DNA of 64,000 nt from contig CAWUEX030000002.1 of assembly GCA_963921305.4 (NCBI GenBank), positions 1,922,001 to 1,986,000 on the forward strand. The letters are read 5' to 3'. This DNA comes from CAWUEX02 sp963921305. Lineage in GTDB: Bacteria; Pseudomonadota; Alphaproteobacteria; Rhodospirillales; Rhodospirillaceae. Positions within the stretch are counted from its first letter, which is position 1; every line of letters starts with the position of its first letter. Made by a program: the position numbers and the translations under genes. The notes under the pieces are model-generated. The model saw nothing but the letters and a program-made list of their open reading frames with translations. It did no database searches and was not told where the DNA came from. Below, in pieces: positions 23,554-33,173 of the stretch.

Positions 23554-25440
23554 ATGGCTTACGCGCTAGAGGCGGAAAAAAAGGCAAATGCTCGCGCTCC
23601 CATCCAAGGGGAGCAGCAGGCTGCGGACGCAAAACATTTTGCAGTTGTTCCGTCTATCACTGTTGATCGGTCGCGCGATTCCTTGCTGACTGATTTTGGC
23701 AAAGCGACTCTGGAAGATCGATATCTTCTGCCCGGCGAGTCCTACCAGGACATGTTTGCGCGGGTTGCGCAGGCGTACTCTGACGATCTTGAGCATGCGC
23801 AACGGGTGTACAGCTACATTTCGAAACTGTGGTTTATGCCGGCGACACCGGTGCTGTCGAATGGCGGCTCTGACCGTGGCCTGCCCATATCCTGTTTTTT
23901 GAATTCAGTGAATGACGATCTCGACGGGATTGTCGACACTTGGACGGAAAACGTCTGGCTGGCCTCTAACGGTGGCGGAATCGGCACGTACTGGGGCCGG
24001 GTGCGGTCTATCGGTGAGAAGGTCAAAAACTGTGGCCATACGTCCGGGATCATCCCGTTCGTGCGCGTAATGGATTCCCTCACACTTGCGATTTCCCAAG
24101 GGTCTCTGCGCCGCGGTTCGGCCGCCGTGTACCTGGATGTGCATCATCCGGAGATCGAAGAGTTTCTCGAAATTCGTAAACCCTCGGGTGACTTCAACCG
24201 CAAGAGCTTGAACCTGCATCATGGCCTGAACATCACTGACGAGTTCATGGAAGCGGTCCGTGCGGACGCTCCCTTCAACTTGATCAGCCCGAAAGACGGT
24301 ACTGTCCGTAAAACCGTCAATGCCCGCGAACTTTGGCAGAAAATTCTCGAACTGCGCCTGCAGACCGGTGAGCCGTATCTGATCTTCTCCGACACGGTGA
24401 ACCGCCAGATGCCGAAGCATCAACGAGACCTCGGCCTCAAGGTCACGACCTCGAACCTCTGTAGCGAAATCATGTTGCACACAGGCCCGGATCATAAGGG
24501 TGAAGACCGCACAGCTGTGTGCTGTCTGTCGTCCGTGAACGCAGAAAAGTGGGACGAGTGGTCCAAAGACGATCAGTTCATTGAGGACGTCATGCGGTTC
24601 CTCGATAACGTCTTGCAAGATTTCATCGATCGCGCTCCGTCGAGTATGGATCGCGCCAAATACTCAGCAGAACGAGAGCGCTCGGTCGGGTTGGGCCTGA
24701 TGGGATTCCACTCCTTCCTGCAAGCCCGCGATGTTCCGTTTGAGAGCGCGATGGCAAAGTCTTGGAACTCCCGGATGTTCAAGCACATCCGTCAAAAAGC
24801 AGACGCTGCGTCAGTCGCGTTGGCTGAAGAGCGCGGGCCATGCCCAGATGCGGCTGAGAGTGGTCTTATGGCTCGGTTTAGCCACAAGATGGCGATCGCC
24901 CCGACCGCCTCGATCAGCATCATCTGCGGTGGAGTGAGCCCCTGCATTGAGCCGATTCCGGCGAACATTTACACCCACAAGACATTGTCGGGCTCCTTCA
25001 CGGTCAAGAACAAGCACTTGACCGAACTGCTGGAAAGCAAGGGGCTGAATACGACCGGAACCTGGAACTCGATCCTCGAGCATGAAGGCTCCGTCCAGCA
25101 CCTTCATGAACTGAGCGATGAAGAGAAAGCTGTGTATCGTACTGCTTTTGAAATCGATCAGAGGTGGGTTGTCGAAATGGCCGCCGACCGTACGCCCTAT
25201 GTCTGCCAGGGGCAATCAATCAACGTCTTCCTGCCGTCTGATATCGACAAGTGGGATTTGATGATGTTGCACTGGAAGGCGTGGGAATCAGGCGTCAAAA
25301 GCCTCTACTACTGCCGTTCTAAGTCGGTGCAGCGCGCATCGTTTGCGGGTGTCGAAGGTGACAATACCCGGGCTTGGCCTGAGCAGGAACTCGCTGTTGC
25401 TGAGCGGACCGACTACGAGGAATGCCTCGCCTGTCAGTAG
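23554..25440 (+). CDS. nrdA: class Ia ribonucleotide reductase, large subunit
   Basis: A 628-residue catalytic subunit that reduces ribonucleoside diphosphates. The redox cysteines are all visible: Cys114 in 'PISCFLNS', the thiyl-radical Cys303 with Asn301 and Glu305 in 'SNLCSEI', the partner Cys in 'AVCCLSSVN', the adjacent tyrosines of the radical path in 'KSLYYCRSKS', and the swinging C-terminal pair Cys624/Cys627 in 'CLACQ'. No N-terminal ATP cone is present, so overall activity control by dATP must be absent or lie elsewhere. The small-subunit gene follows after 61 bases. Two NrdR-type boxes lie upstream. Confidence 0.97.
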   Translation: MAYALEAEKKANARAPIQGEQQAADAKHFAVVPSITVDRSRDSLLTDFGKATLEDRYLLPGESYQDMFARVAQAYSDDLEHAQRVYSYISKLWFMPATPVLSNGGSDRGLPISCFLNSVNDDLDGIVDTWTENVWLASNGGGIGTYWGRVRSIGEKVKNCGHTSGIIPFVRVMDSLTLAISQGSLRRGSAAVYLDVHHPEIEEFLEIRKPSGDFNRKSLNLHHGLNITDEFMEAVRADAPFNLISPKDGTVRKTVNARELWQKILELRLQTGEPYLIFSDTVNRQMPKHQRDLGLKVTTSNLCSEIMLHTGPDHKGEDRTAVCCLSSVNAEKWDEWSKDDQFIEDVMRFLDNVLQDFIDRAPSSMDRAKYSAERERSVGLGLMGFHSFLQARDVPFESAMAKSWNSRMFKHIRQKADAASVALAEERGPCPDAAESGLMARFSHKMAIAPTASISIICGGVSPCIEPIPANIYTHKTLSGSFTVKNKHLTELLESKGLNTTGTWNSILEHEGSVQHLHELSDEEKAVYRTAFEIDQRWVVEMAADRTPYVCQGQSINVFLPSDIDKWDLMMLHWKAWESGVKSLYYCRSKSVQRASFAGVEGDNTRAWPEQELAVAERTDYEECLACQ

Positions 25441-25501
25441 CTCCTACTAAAACTAAATAATGCTATTTACCTGCCAAGTCGTGGGTTGAACCGGAATAAC
25501 A

Positions 25502-26539
25502 ATGAACCAGATCGCACCCCAGTCTCTACCCGGCCTGTTGACGCCGAGCCACAGCTATAAGCCGTTCCGCTACCCGTGGGCCCATGAGTTTTGGAAACGC
25601 CAGCAGCAAATTCACTGGATGCCGGAAGAGGTCCCTCTCGGTGAGGATTGCAAGGACTGGGCAAACACGTTGACGGATGCCGAGCGCAATCTGCTGACCC
25701 AAATTTTCCGGTTTTTCACCCAATCCGACGTCGAGGTGAACGACAACTACATGGAGCGCTACAGCCGCGTCTTTAAGCCTACTGAGATCAAAATGATGCT
25801 GGCGGCGTTCTCAAACATTGAGACCGTGCACATCGCGGCTTACGCGTTGCTGCTTGAAACCATCGGGATGCCGGAATCCGAGTTCACGGCGTTTCTTCAA
25901 TACGAAGAAATGTCTGCAAAGCACGATTACATGCAGAAATTCACGGTCGATAACCCAGCCGAGGTTGCGCGCACTTTGGCGATGTTTGGCGCCTTCACCG
26001 AGGGCCTGCAGCTTTTCGCCAGTTTCGCCATGCTGCTCAACTTCCCGCGGCAAAATAAGATGAAAGGCATGGGACAAATCGTATCCTGGTCGGTGCGCGA
26101 CGAGAGCCTGCACTGCGAAGGTATGATCAAGTTGTTCCACACCTTTTGTGAGGAAACCCAATGCCTGACGCCGGCTTTGAAGGACGACATCGTTGACTGC
26201 GCCAAAACAGTCGTCGACCTTGAAGACAAGTTCATCGACCTCGCTTTTGAGTTGGGTCCAGTAAACGGAATGACGCCTGAAGATATCCAGTCCTACATCC
26301 GCTACATCGCGGACTGGCGTCTGCAACAGCTCGGCTTGCCCGAGATCTATAATATCGGCGAGCACCCGTTGCCCTGGCTGACGCAAATTCTCAACGGCGT
26401 CGAGCATGCCAACTTCTTTGAGACCCGAGCGACCGAGTATTCGAAGAATGCGACACGCGGTGAGTGGCACGGAACAGACGGCGTTTGGGCTCACTTCGAC
26501 GATATGCTGGGCCAGCGAGATTCTGCATCCGCGCACTAA
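25502..26539 (+). CDS. nrdB: class Ia ribonucleotide reductase, small (radical) subunit
   Basis: A 345-residue diiron protein that makes the tyrosyl radical for NrdA. The ligand set of E. coli NrdB is recognisable: Asp76, then Glu107, His110 and the radical Tyr114 in 'ETVHIAAY', and the second helix pair with 'TEGLQLF' and 'VRDESLHCEG'. The tyrosine is present, so this is a normal radical-bearing subunit and not a Phe-type one. It is co-transcribed with nrdA. No ATP cone was seen at its N-terminus. Confidence 0.97.
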   Translation: MNQIAPQSLPGLLTPSHSYKPFRYPWAHEFWKRQQQIHWMPEEVPLGEDCKDWANTLTDAERNLLTQIFRFFTQSDVEVNDNYMERYSRVFKPTEIKMMLAAFSNIETVHIAAYALLLETIGMPESEFTAFLQYEEMSAKHDYMQKFTVDNPAEVARTLAMFGAFTEGLQLFASFAMLLNFPRQNKMKGMGQIVSWSVRDESLHCEGMIKLFHTFCEETQCLTPALKDDIVDCAKTVVDLEDKFIDLAFELGPVNGMTPEDIQSYIRYIADWRLQQLGLPEIYNIGEHPLPWLTQILNGVEHANFFETRATEYSKNATRGEWHGTDGVWAHFDDMLGQRDSASAH

Positions 26540-26805
26540 TTAGAGCGCAGCGTCACAGCATTCCGCCTGGCGAGGAAAATTGCTGGCGAAGTTGCTTCGG
26601 GCCTCAACACCAACGGGCCCCATCACTATTTACCGATCGTGAGCCGGCGCTGGCCATAGGTCGCATGGTTCTTGGCGGCGGCAAACCGCGACCCCTTGAT
26701 GCTGAGACATCTGTGGCGGACCGTGAATATTGTGTGACGTTTGTTGCCCACGCCGGGTGAGGTAATTTTTATGATAGCCTTACCGAAGTAATCGACGGGT
26801 GGCGG

Positions 26806-27834
26806 ATGACAAAAATCTCGTTCTTTCTCTTGGTGGCGGCGTTCTTCCTGCACGACTACGCGGCCAACGCGAGGGATTTGCCATGGCCGCTGATCATCGC
26901 ACACCGTGGGGCCAGTGGTACGTTGCCGGAGCACACACTCGAGTCATATGCGCTCGCGATCGAGCAGGGAGCGCACTTTGTCGAGCCGGATTTGGTTAGT
27001 ACGCGGGATGGCGTGTTGATCGCCCGCCATGAGAATGAACTCTCTGATACCACGGACGTTGCGGAGAAGTTTCCTAACCGCCGGGCAACTCGGATAATCG
27101 ATGGGCGAGAGGTCACGGGTTGGTTTTCGGAGGATTTCACTCTCTCTGAAATCAAAACTCTAAGGGCACGGGAGCGCTTGCCATTTCGTGACCAATCCAA
27201 CAACGGTAAATTCGAGGTGCCGACGTTTGAAGAAGTGCTTGCACTCGTTCAGCGCGAGACCGCCGCGCGCGGACGCAAGGTTGGCGTCTATCCAGAGACC
27301 AAGCATCCGACATATTTTCGTGACATTGGTTTGCCCTTAGAGCCGCCGTTGCTCGATAGTCTCTCAGCCTACGGCCTGGAAGGTCCCGAGGATTGGGTGT
27401 TTATCCAGTCCTTCGAGGTCTCAAACCTCGAGTATCTCGCCGAGCAAACGGAGATTCGTCTTGTGCAACTGTTGGGCTTTGGTACCGAGGCGCCTTTCGA
27501 TCAGGTTGGCGCGGATACCGGAATGACCTACGCCGACATGATGACCGACGAGGGTCTAAATCGAATATCTAAATACGCGGACGGAATCGGGCCTTGGAAG
27601 GTTTTGATCGCGCCCCAGGATCGTGAGGGAAACCCCATGCCCGCGACAGATTTGATCGATCGGGCGCACGACGCTGGGCTTGTGGTCCATGCCTACACGT
27701 TCCGTAACGAACCTCGGTACCTCATGAAACCCTACAACGGCGATCCTATCGCGGAGTACCGGCGCTTCTTCGCATTAGGTGTTGATGGTGTTTTCTCTGA
27801 TTTTCCGGGAACCGCTTTATCGGCGCGCCCTTGA
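26806..27834 (+). CDS. periplasmic glycerophosphodiester phosphodiesterase (GlpQ-like)
   Basis: A 342-residue protein with a Sec signal peptide ('FFLLVAAFFLHDYAANA') and a GDPD TIM barrel: 'IIAHRGASGTLPEHTLESY' with the catalytic His-Arg, 'VEPDLVSTRDGVLIARHE' with the metal-binding E-x-D and the second His, and 'YPETKHPTYF'. It would split deacylated phospholipid headgroup esters into sn-glycerol 3-phosphate and an alcohol in the periplasm. A 266-base gap with no clear element lies between it and nrdB. The long insert after the first His-Arg motif is typical of the periplasmic GlpQ form. Confidence 0.93.
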   Translation: MTKISFFLLVAAFFLHDYAANARDLPWPLIIAHRGASGTLPEHTLESYALAIEQGAHFVEPDLVSTRDGVLIARHENELSDTTDVAEKFPNRRATRIIDGREVTGWFSEDFTLSEIKTLRARERLPFRDQSNNGKFEVPTFEEVLALVQRETAARGRKVGVYPETKHPTYFRDIGLPLEPPLLDSLSAYGLEGPEDWVFIQSFEVSNLEYLAEQTEIRLVQLLGFGTEAPFDQVGADTGMTYADMMTDEGLNRISKYADGIGPWKVLIAPQDREGNPMPATDLIDRAHDAGLVVHAYTFRNEPRYLMKPYNGDPIAEYRRFFALGVDGVFSDFPGTALSARP

Positions 27835-27896
27835 GTGTGCAGTTTGGCCGTTGGCGTTTGGCAGCGCGGGCCAAATACATCAGCGTCGCATAAGCG

Positions 27897-28772
27897 TTAG
27901 TTCACGACTTTGCCAAGATACTTACTTACTTTAGCAATTTCGGAGTCTGACATCGCATACGCTTCGATAACTATCGGTGTATCCCCGTATTGGCCTAGAA
28001 GCGGAAAAAACCAGGCTGAGTCATCGAAAGGAAGATTCTGGTCTTCTTGGGCATCGTTATCGCTGAGATGTAAGGCCTCGGTATACGGTTTGACGCACGC
28101 CATAAATTCGACCGGATCAAAATCGAGCGCGGTGGCCGAAACTCGCGCATGTCCCACATCGATTAAAAATCCAACGTTGCTGCGGTTAATCTCATTCATG
28201 AATCTTTCGATTTCTTCTGAGTGAGTCATGAGCAAAGGATTTTCCGGAACTTCTCTCAGGTAGACCGGGGATATCACGTTATTCTCAATGAGCAGCCGTT
28301 TACCGAACTCGCCCGCGTAGTCCGCCACATCCTGCACAGCCCCTAGCATACGTTGATATGCGGCTTCCCGGTCCACGGGCTGGTTTCTCATCGCTTGCGC
28401 TTGCGCCAACGGCTTTCCGAGCATGTCGGCTGTAAGGGGCACCGCGTATCCTGCGTGAAGGCTGTAAAACGGACAATCGACAGCTACCGCGATGTCCAGC
28501 GCGTGTTTGCAGTGATCAATACTCCACTTTAGGTCTTCGTCATGCGGCGCACATAGATTTAGGACTTGAGGCTCCTCAGGAGCTGGGAAGTAGTTGTGTA
28601 CCAGGAAGGTGAGGCCGGCTTCACGTCCGCGCGCAATGTTGGCGTCCAAATCCGGGTCATGGGCCAAGCCCGAGCTGAGCTCGATTTTGCGAATACCCAG
28701 TCTCTGCGCCTCGTCGATCACCCCGGCGACAGTTCGGACGCGGAAGGCGCCTGATGATACGAAAACCGTCAT
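27897..28772 (-). CDS. sugar isomerase/epimerase-like TIM-barrel protein
   Basis: A 291-residue protein of the xylose-isomerase-like (AP-endonuclease 2) TIM-barrel family. 'FYSLHAGYA', 'LLIENNV', 'GFLIDVGHARVSA', 'ALHLSDNDA' and 'PIVIEAYAM' give the usual His, Glu, Asp-x-x-His and Glu metal ligands on successive strands. It overlaps the NeuB-family gene as ATGA and is the last gene of the sugar operon, so it probably isomerises or epimerises an intermediate in making the acidic sugar. The substrate is unknown. Confidence 0.8.
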   Translation of the reverse strand: MTVFVSSGAFRVRTVAGVIDEAQRLGIRKIELSSGLAHDPDLDANIARGREAGLTFLVHNYFPAPEEPQVLNLCAPHDEDLKWSIDHCKHALDIAVAVDCPFYSLHAGYAVPLTADMLGKPLAQAQAMRNQPVDREAAYQRMLGAVQDVADYAGEFGKRLLIENNVISPVYLREVPENPLLMTHSEEIERFMNEINRSNVGFLIDVGHARVSATALDFDPVEFMACVKPYTEALHLSDNDAQEDQNLPFDDSAWFFPLLGQYGDTPIVIEAYAMSDSEIAKVSKYLGKVVN

Positions 28773-29869
28773 GGGGCGCTCTTACCTTCGATAGACTCCC
28801 AAGTGACCTGGGTACCTTGCTCTATGGTTTCCGTTACACGTCTTCCAACCAATGAGTCAAAATGCCGCGCTGGAATACCCGTGGCAGGGCGCTTTAGAAT
28901 AAGATCATCGGCAGCGATGATAGAGCCTCGGTCCAAAGTATGGCGGGCGACAATGCTGCGCCGCATGCCTTCAATGTTACGTATTTCATGTTGAGCAGGG
29001 GCTTTCACACCCGTGCCCAAAGCGGCTTCCGTGTCGCGGACAGCTTTCACGTAACTTTTCAATCCCGCTTGGTCCAGAGACGTGGACTGGTCTGGCCCGT
29101 CCCAGGTCTTATCAAGGGTAAAGTGCTTCTCCAGCACGCACGCACCGAGAGCGACGGCAGCAACAGCCGTCAGGTCAGATTCCGTATGGTCCGAGTATCC
29201 AACCGCAACATCAAAGACACGAGCCATCGTCGTCATTGCGCGAAGGTTCGCATCTGATACAGGCGATGGGTAGTTTGTTGTGCATTGAAGGACGACAAAC
29301 GCGTTATTGCCGGCGGTGCGGATCGTATCTACCGCGACCGCGACTTCATCCTTTGTCGCCATGCCAGTCGAAACGATAAGCGGCAAACCAGTTTGCGCGG
29401 CGTAGCGTAGCATCGATGGTTCGGCCGCATGAATGGACGCGAGTTTGAGAGCTGGGCAGCCCACGTGAACAAGAAAGTCCACGTCTTCTTCGTTATACGG
29501 TGTCGAGAGGAAGGCGACGCCGTGTTTCGTGCAGAGATTGATTAGGTCTGGGTAAGCGCTCTCCGCCAGTTCCAAGGACCTGAGCATATCAATCTGGGAC
29601 TCAGACTCATCAGTGACTTCGAGTTGGTAAGCCGCTTTTGGCGCGCGCTCCATCGCCACCCGCTCAGCGCTAAAGGTCTGGAATTTAACGCAATTTGCGC
29701 CACATTCAGCCGCGGCCGTAATCAACTCAGCGGCAATGTCGACCGAACCATTATGATTGACGCCCGCCTCCGCGATAATAAATGCCGGATATCCGGGGCC
29801 GATCGCCTGTCCCGCAATCGAGATTACTGGCCGTGCATCGCCGCCGGTCTGTTCGCTCAATTCACTCAT
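28769..29869 (-). CDS. NeuB-family nonulosonate synthase 1 (canonical motifs)
   Basis: A 366-residue PEP-condensing TIM barrel with a C-terminal SAF (antifreeze-like) domain. Catalytic landmarks are complete: 'AEAGVNHNG', 'CVKFQTF', 'LIVSTGMA', 'LQCTTNYPSP', 'VGYSDHT' and 'LEKHFTLD'; the SAF part starts near 'RSIVARHTLDRG'. The family makes sialic, legionaminic or pseudaminic acids from a hexose and phosphoenolpyruvate; which of these is made cannot be read here. Start chosen as ATG 29869, overlapping the upstream gene by eight bases; ATG 29878 is nearly as good. Confidence 0.9.
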   Translation of the reverse strand: MSELSEQTGGDARPVISIAGQAIGPGYPAFIIAEAGVNHNGSVDIAAELITAAAECGANCVKFQTFSAERVAMERAPKAAYQLEVTDESESQIDMLRSLELAESAYPDLINLCTKHGVAFLSTPYNEEDVDFLVHVGCPALKLASIHAAEPSMLRYAAQTGLPLIVSTGMATKDEVAVAVDTIRTAGNNAFVVLQCTTNYPSPVSDANLRAMTTMARVFDVAVGYSDHTESDLTAVAAVALGACVLEKHFTLDKTWDGPDQSTSLDQAGLKSYVKAVRDTEAALGTGVKAPAQHEIRNIEGMRRSIVARHTLDRGSIIAADDLILKRPATGIPARHFDSLVGRRVTETIEQGTQVTWESIEGKSAP

Positions 29870-31382
29870 GAGACCCATGGTCTCGCGAGTCCAGCAAAGT
29901 CGCAAGTGCAGCTTCCGCTAGATTGGGCCTCGTGTCGATAAAGGGGCGCTCAAGTTGATCGACGGCTTCCGATGCGAGCGCTGCTGTGACTGCGTCGATG
30001 ACTTCTTGCGCTGTATTTGCGACTCGGAAAATGCCTGCATCTATGTACGGGGCGAAGATCGCTCGTCCTGTATCCGTCAGCAGCGTTGTCGATTTTCCGA
30101 ATGCCATCGCCTCGACCGCGACCGATGAAAAGAATGTTACGTGATGGTCGCAAGCCCTCAACAGCGCAAATAGTGGGAGTTGGGTTGAGCGTTCTATCTC
30201 GAAATTCGCTATGTCATGCCGTGATAAGAGGTCTCGTATCTCGGATATTGTGTGACGCCGTAAGGGGTGGACACGAAGCCACCACGTCCACTGCTCTGGA
30301 GCGCGCGCCATTGCTTCAAGCATAAAGCTGGGTATGGGCGTTTCCCATTGCTGTAGACTTACCAGCACGCACCTTTTCCCAGCAGACTCTTCTATCAACG
30401 TGGCGGTCTCGTCAGACCGTTGAGCACCTGAGAGCCAGCGGTCCAACCACGGGTTGCCCCCCACAATTCCGTCATGGCGGTTGCACGCGGCGGCTTTGTC
30501 TACTTCAATGTCGTGCTTCGTCTGGCTTCCCCAGCACCACACGAAGTCGGGCATCAGGGCGTAGCCTTCCTCCGGAGCAGCAGTAAGTTGGGTGTATACC
30601 CCGTTGTGAGGTCCCAATCGTCCGTGCTGGATATCTGATGTGGCAATGCCCAACCGATGGGCCGCCAACATCAAGGCCATGCCGACGGGATGATAATAGA
30701 CAGACAGCATAATGGCCTTTGGTGTCACTTCGGTCAGAAGTGGTTCGAACAAACGCGCCCAGTAAAAGATCTTTCCCATATCTTCCGCGAGGGACTGAGC
30801 GCTCAATTCAACATCAAGACCGGCCTCATAGACAGCAGTCTCAAGCGCTGAGACGCTCTCCAGTTCATGCGGAGGGTCAAAGGTTGCGGCTTGTGCCGCG
30901 AGTTCCGCATGAAGAAATAAGGACGGATTGCGGCGTCGGAACGCCATGGTGCCCGGATTGGCGAGTTCGATCTTCAGCCGATTGTATGTGTGTGCCCGGT
31001 CATAGACACTGTCGATCATTTTTGCGAAAGAAGCGCCCTCAACCTCGTCGCGATACTCTTCGGGCCTGACGAAGAACATAATATCTGGCGCCAGCATTCC
31101 CTCCTCAGCAGTCAACGTATCCTCCACGGCGTCGATGCTGACCAAGCCACTGCCGGCATTCCCAACAGGCCGCACGACCGTGCGCCCGCTAGCTTGGAAG
31201 CTCGGTCCGGTATTCGAAACTGGGTCGCTGCCTGCACCGGCAGACTTGAGCGAGGAGGCGATGAGTGACGACCAAAGACGTAGGCGGCACAAGGGCCAAT
31301 AATTCACACCGCCATAAACCAAGGCCTGAGTATCGATCCGGTGTTCGAGATCGCATATGGTTTTGACGGCTTCGTAGTGCAT
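29862..31382 (-). CDS. GT-B-like surface glycan protein
   Basis: A 506-residue protein. The middle has 'YYHPVGMALMLAAHRLGIATSDIQHG', a His...QHG arrangement seen in capsule and Kdo/sialyl-type GT-B transferases. The C-terminal part has 'VSLQQWETPIPSFMLEA', 'WWLRVHPLRRH' and 'HVTFFSSVAVEAMAFGKSTTLL', the S-S-x-x-x-E-A donor-binding step. It probably transfers the CMP-activated sugar made by its neighbours. The N-terminal 200 residues match nothing I know. It sits between the two NeuB-family genes. Confidence 0.65.
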   Translation of the reverse strand: MHYEAVKTICDLEHRIDTQALVYGGVNYWPLCRLRLWSSLIASSLKSAGAGSDPVSNTGPSFQASGRTVVRPVGNAGSGLVSIDAVEDTLTAEEGMLAPDIMFFVRPEEYRDEVEGASFAKMIDSVYDRAHTYNRLKIELANPGTMAFRRRNPSLFLHAELAAQAATFDPPHELESVSALETAVYEAGLDVELSAQSLAEDMGKIFYWARLFEPLLTEVTPKAIMLSVYYHPVGMALMLAAHRLGIATSDIQHGRLGPHNGVYTQLTAAPEEGYALMPDFVWCWGSQTKHDIEVDKAAACNRHDGIVGGNPWLDRWLSGAQRSDETATLIEESAGKRCVLVSLQQWETPIPSFMLEAMARAPEQWTWWLRVHPLRRHTISEIRDLLSRHDIANFEIERSTQLPLFALLRACDHHVTFFSSVAVEAMAFGKSTTLLTDTGRAIFAPYIDAGIFRVANTAQEVIDAVTAALASEAVDQLERPFIDTRPNLAEAALATLLDSRDHGSHE

Positions 31383-31399
31383 GACGGGGCGAACGAGAC

Positions 31400-32458
31400 T
31401 TAGTCGGCTTGGACGTCGGTAAGGAGGACTTGTTCGTCTTTAGATATGTCTCTAAGCGCACGTCGTCCCGCGAGTTTCTCAAAATCCATAGGGGATAGGC
31501 CGGCTTCTTGTCCCTGTGCTCGCAGGAACGCAACGCAGTCTCGTGTAATCTTGGATCCTTTGGAAATATCACGGGCCGCGACCACGGTTTTCTTCTGGAA
31601 CCGCCGGTATTTCTCATCACCTTCCGTCGGCGGTAAAATTCGATCGGGACCAAGAGCCGCATCGCCAGAGCGAATTATGTCCACATACTGCTTCAATTCG
31701 TCCGGCTCCAAAGCGGCCTGCCAGTCGACCCCCTCCTTGCTACGGTCCAACACGACGTGTTTCTCAACCGCGCAGGCACCTACCCCAAGCGCAACCAAAT
31801 CGAGATAGCGGGCCATCTCCGAGGTGGCATCGGTGTGGTCGGCATACATCACCAAAGCGCCAAAGGTCTCGCGGAGAATTCCGATACGGCGAATATGTGC
31901 ATTTTCCGTCGGAGTGGGAAAATTCTGGACCCCATGCTGCAGAATCAAGTGCCCATCGCCGTGCTCGAGAGCCAAATCAACAGCCGTGCTGATCTCTTGC
32001 ATCGTTGAGGCGCCCGTACCCAATGAGAAGGGGATGCCCGACTCGGCCACGGGAATAATCAAATCCTGGTTGGAAATGTCTGAAGAATTGAGTTTGATGA
32101 AATCAGGCTCCAGATCCAGAGCCCACTCTAGACCAACGTCATCGTAGATAAATGCGGAAAAGGCGATGTCGCGAGTTCTGAGGTGACTGACAATATTCTC
32201 CCATTCAGATTGTGAGAAGGCGAGCTCGTCGACGAGTTCATAAAATGGCAAGCTGGATACGACGTTCGCAGCGGCATGAAAGAACTCGAGTTGTACAGCG
32301 TCCGCTCCTGCAGCATGCACGGCATCGATCAAGTCTTTGGCCTGACCAACGTCACCCTGATGTCCGCAAGCGATTTCACCGACGATGAACACCGGTGACT
32401 TTTCTGAGATCGCCTTTCCTTTGACGTTCAGTTCCGATCGAAGTGTGGATGTGGTCAT
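31400..32458 (-). CDS. NeuB-family synthase 2 (divergent active site)
   Basis: A 352-residue NeuB-type TIM barrel plus SAF domain. Compared with its neighbour, 'GEIACGHQG' replaces AEAGVNHNG and 'AVQLEFFHAA' replaces the K-F-Q-T-F strand, so the Lys and Gln there are Gln and Glu. 'FIKLNSSDI', 'YADHTDA' and 'VEKHVVLDR' are kept. PEP condensation may still be possible, but with a different acceptor, or another reaction may have evolved. Start at ATG 32458, which overlaps the stop of the cytidylyltransferase gene as ATGA. Confidence 0.82.
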   Translation of the reverse strand: MTTSTLRSELNVKGKAISEKSPVFIVGEIACGHQGDVGQAKDLIDAVHAAGADAVQLEFFHAAANVVSSLPFYELVDELAFSQSEWENIVSHLRTRDIAFSAFIYDDVGLEWALDLEPDFIKLNSSDISNQDLIIPVAESGIPFSLGTGASTMQEISTAVDLALEHGDGHLILQHGVQNFPTPTENAHIRRIGILRETFGALVMYADHTDATSEMARYLDLVALGVGACAVEKHVVLDRSKEGVDWQAALEPDELKQYVDIIRSGDAALGPDRILPPTEGDEKYRRFQKKTVVAARDISKGSKITRDCVAFLRAQGQEAGLSPMDFEKLAGRRALRDISKDEQVLLTDVQAD

Positions 32459-33171
32459 GTCTGCCCCCGCAGGTTGGCAATCATCCATTCAGCATGGGCA
32501 AAGTCTTCAGCGTTATCGATGTCCACAGAGCGTGACCGCGGCATAAGGAAGCCCTTCACACGGCCGGTATAAAAGCTATTCAAGCGCAGCAGAGACTCGA
32601 TCCATGTAAAGAAGAAGGCGCCATTTGGACGATATGTTGGCGCCTGGTCCTGACTGCGGGTATTGCCGGTGATCAATGGAGAAGGTTCGTAAACTGGTGA
32701 CATGATGTCTTCGTCATTCAGGCGAACCGCGCAGAGCGGTGAAAACTCGTACTCCGTAAAGCTAACAACTGCGTCGCATGTGTCATCCAATAACTCAAAG
32801 CCACCGCGCAAGTCATCGGCACTGCGCAAAGGGCAAGTCGGCAATAGCATTCCGAGTACGTCGAAGGATGAATTAACTTCCGGGCGTTGGCAAAGCTCTG
32901 CCATGACGTCGATGACTTTGACTTTATCTCCTGCCAGACCGGGGTCCCGGTCATCGACCGAGACTCCCTGAACGCCCCCAACCGTGTCCGCGATCTCAGG
33001 GTCGTCTGTGGATACCAAGACACGTCCGAAGGGGCCCGCCTCTATAGCCACATCGGTGGCATGGCGTATTAGGGGAAGGCCGTCCAAGGGCAATACATTC
33101 TTGCGCGGCAAGCGCTTAGATCCGCCGCGCGCTGGAATAACGACAATGGTCTTGGAGGGATCCGCTTTCAT
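32455..33171 (-). CDS. CMP-sugar synthetase-like cytidylyltransferase (NeuA family)
   Basis: A 238-residue cytidylyltransferase. The N-terminal loop is 'VVIPARGGSKRLPRKNVLPL', the standard ARGGSKRxPxKN signature for CTP binding; 'LVSTDDPEIADT', 'GMLLPTCPLRSADDL' and a final 'SRSVDIDNAEDFAHAEWM' (metal-binding D-I-D) complete the fold. It would activate a nonulosonic acid as the CMP-sugar made by the adjacent NeuB-type synthases. It overlaps the second synthase gene by four bases and follows the aldolase gene by two, so it is tightly coupled. Confidence 0.92.
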   Translation of the reverse strand: MKADPSKTIVVIPARGGSKRLPRKNVLPLDGLPLIRHATDVAIEAGPFGRVLVSTDDPEIADTVGGVQGVSVDDRDPGLAGDKVKVIDVMAELCQRPEVNSSFDVLGMLLPTCPLRSADDLRGGFELLDDTCDAVVSFTEYEFSPLCAVRLNDEDIMSPVYEPSPLITGNTRSQDQAPTYRPNGAFFFTWIESLLRLNSFYTGRVKGFLMPRSRSVDIDNAEDFAHAEWMIANLRGQT

Positions 33172-33173
33172 GT

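Noticed and set aside
27842..27880. TTTGGCC/GGCCAAA inverted repeat between convergent genes
   Set aside because: No T-run on either strand and a long loop; could be chance.
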